Notes under the pieces: generated by a model | Told to the model about the DNA's origin: nothing | Databases searched by the model: none | What the model saw: only the letters and a program-made list of their open reading frames with translations | NCBI GenBank assembly: GCA_003535305.1 | Contig: DOHL01000128.1 | Coordinates: forward strand, 3,317-10,772 | Direction of reading: 5' to 3' | Source of the DNA: Candidatus Acetothermia bacterium | GTDB taxonomy: Bacteria > Bipolaricaulota > Bipolaricaulia > UBA7950 | DNA: 7,456 bases | Translations under genes and position numbers: made by a program | Shown: piece by piece, positions 6,479 through 7,456 of the stretch | How the letters are laid out: every line of letters starts with the position of its first letter | Numbering within the stretch: position 1 is the stretch's first letter

Positions 6479-6711
6479 TCTTCAATCTCCAGAATCTCGT
6501 ATCGTTCGATCACTGGATTGACGAGCAACGCCTCGCAGGCAGCCGTTATTGCGTTCGATGTAGCCTCTTCCAGCTCGATCTGATAGAGTTTGCCAACACG
6601 GACTTTTGTGATATTGTTAAATCCCAGTAAACAAAGAGCCTCTTTGATTTTCTCTCCTTCTGGGTCGTGCATTCCCTCTTTCAAATAGACACAGACAGTC
6701 CCTCTTCCCAT
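6475..6711 (-). CDS. purS: FGAM synthase subunit PurS
   Basis: 78 residues, the normal size for PurS (about 80), a small dimeric protein that helps PurL and PurQ assemble and pass ammonia. VCVYLKEGMHDPEG at 6-19, KEALCLLGF 23-31 and KVRVGKLYQIELEE 36-49 are the family core; NPVIERYEI at 65-73 is the typical end. An in-frame start further upstream (6825) would add 38 residues unlike PurS and overlap purF. The ATG at 6711 instead has AGGAGG nine nt upstream and begins one base after the purF stop, so it is preferred. The TGA stop overlaps the purL ATG. Confidence 0.95.
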   Translation of the reverse strand: MGRGTVCVYLKEGMHDPEGEKIKEALCLLGFNNITKVRVGKLYQIELEEATSNAITAACEALLVNPVIERYEILEIEE

Positions 6712-6712
6712 T

Positions 6713-7456
6713 CTAATTCTCCTCCTCGGCAGGCATCTCAATATTATTGCGCGCCATATACTCCACAAGAAAAGGCGGAGGATCATGACGATTTCCTGGA
6801 TGGATATAGTTATAGTGCAGATCAAAACAGCCGGTACAGATCTCGCCTTGCAATACAGTGGATAAAATAGTATGGATCATTTCCCGACGTACATAGCAAA
6901 GCTCAAGGTTGGTCGCCGTACCGAAATACTTGTGCGGCAATCCGTTTGACAGCTGTTTTTCCAACTCGAGAGGATCTCGCAGCACTTTCTTAGCAGTGGA
7001 AAACCTGAGCGCCAACAAGTCCTTGGCATGGATATCGATTCCCGCCCGACAAGGAGCGATGATCGGCGGCCAAGCAGAACGGATAGAGAGCTCTTTGCCG
7101 CCCTTTCGTTGCCAGGTCGTACCCAGCCAGGAGCAGACATCACCACGCACAATGCTGTCATCGATTAGAATAAGACGGTTTGACTTACTCGTTGCAACAG
7201 GATTTATAGCGAACTTACGCTGCAGCCGCCGGGCGATCTCTGCTTTCCCATTACCTAAGAACGACCGCTCTGCTGGTTGACCGTTATTGAGCCGTATGAT
7301 TGCGGCAGCAGTCTGTACTGAAATTCCCTCTTTGCCTGCTTGTGCTAAATAACCTTCTGCAGCGCTTATCCCGGAGCGGGGAATAGGAGCAACAAGATCG
7401 CCGCGCTGTGGAGGATGTTCCCGGCACAGAGCGCGGCCGAACTCCTTTCTGATACT
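6713..7456 (-). CDS. purF: Amidophosphoribosyltransferase PurF, C-terminal half (cut by window edge)
   Basis: The last 247 residues of PurF, which makes phosphoribosylamine from PRPP and glutamine, the committing step. The reading frame is open to the window edge. The N-terminal glutaminase domain lies outside. In window numbering, SIRKEFGRALCREHP at 1-15 and DLVAPIPRSGISAAEGY at 20-36 match the phosphoribosyltransferase domain, where relatives have VIPVPDSG..AA.GY. LIDDSIVRGD at 97-106 is the PRPP-binding loop. PPIIAPCRAGID at 131-142 and EICTGCF at 205-211 place Cys136, Cys207 and Cys210 where [4Fe-4S]-bearing PurF proteins have cluster ligands. A tail of about 35 residues rich in His, Pro and Glu follows. 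The sequence is divergent (DVCSW after the PRPP loop instead of TTS). It ends in TAG one base before purS. Confidence 0.9.
   Translation of the reverse strand, partial: SIRKEFGRALCREHPPQRGDLVAPIPRSGISAAEGYLAQAGKEGISVQTAAAIIRLNNGQPAERSFLGNGKAEIARRLQRKFAINPVATSKSNRLILIDDSIVRGDVCSWLGTTWQRKGGKELSIRSAWPPIIAPCRAGIDIHAKDLLALRFSTAKKVLRDPLELEKQLSNGLPHKYFGTATNLELCYVRREMIHTILSTVLQGEICTGCFDLHYNYIHPGNRHDPPPFLVEYMARNNIEMPAEEEN
6721..6726 (-). promoter_or_regulatory. Ribosome binding site fixing the purS start
   Basis: AGGAGG on the minus strand, nine nt before the ATG at 6711, inside the last codons of purF. It favours the 78-residue PurS over the longer in-frame alternative that starts at 6825. Confidence 0.75.

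Noticed and set aside
6712..6825. Longer PurS starting at 6825
   Set aside because: The extra 38 residues are hydrophobic and Arg-rich, unlike PurS, and would overlap purF. The start at 6711 has AGGAGG and the family-typical length.
6909..7280. Plus-strand open frames opposite purF, and similar ones opposite purL, purM and purN-purC
   Set aside because: They are antisense to well-supported conserved genes and show no domains of their own.
7422..7431. GGCACAGAGC on the plus strand, similar to the R1 start
   Set aside because: The match stops after ten bases and the segment encodes a PurF motif (ALCREHP). It is the only hint of R1 outside the first kilobase and is too weak.

Overview
This window is one strand of a de novo purine biosynthesis operon. 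All six genes are on the minus strand, so transcription runs from base 7456 towards base 1, in the order purF (partial) - purS - purL - purQ - purM - purN-purC fusion. Together they cover PRPP amidotransferase (step 1), GAR formyltransferase (step 3), the three-subunit FGAM synthase PurS/PurL/PurQ (step 4), AIR synthase (step 5) and SAICAR synthase (step 7). purD, purE, purB and purH are not in the window. The first five genes are tightly packed: a 1-nt gap between purF and purS, ATGA overlaps at purS/purL and purQ/purM, and a 19-nt overlap at purL/purQ. Good Shine-Dalgarno sites precede the starts, which points to a bacterium using a standard stop code, because TGA ends purS and purQ inside start-stop overlaps. 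Separate PurS, small PurL and PurQ exclude a gamma-proteobacterial single-chain PurL. The PurC half is of the type with the IFDWG..PD..P.KG signature found in archaea and some bacteria. Several proteins look divergent. I infer an uncultured, deep-branching bacterium, possibly a candidate phylum, but I cannot name it.

The downstream third (1-2211) differs from the rest. A 205-nt non-coding spacer (2007-2211) breaks the packed operon and is built mostly of degenerate 7-bp direct repeats plus a copy of a second repeat (R2). After it comes a 662-residue fusion of a PurN-like formyltransferase domain (about residues 1-265) and a PurC SAICAR synthase domain (about 290-650). The two domains are joined by a linker encoded by a 15-bp tandem R2 repeat (LRSND-LRSND). 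R2 copies in opposite orientation therefore bracket the PurN-coding segment almost exactly.

The most unusual signal is a second short repeat, R1 (plus strand CATTCCAAGGCTCTGTGCCG). It occurs three times as an identical 20-mer inside the PurC-coding half, once as a diverged copy at its 3' end, and once directly after the stop codon at the window edge. The three identical copies are read in three different frames, as AQSLGM, GTEPWN and RHRALEW. The word is therefore conserved as DNA and tolerated as protein, as expected of a dispersed small element that enters genes (in the manner of Rickettsia palindromic elements) or of a DNA-recognition word. I saw no copies in the upstream purF-S-L-Q-M genes. 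No RNA gene, insertion sequence, CRISPR array or convincing terminator is visible, and no gene-free stretch exceeds 300 bases.
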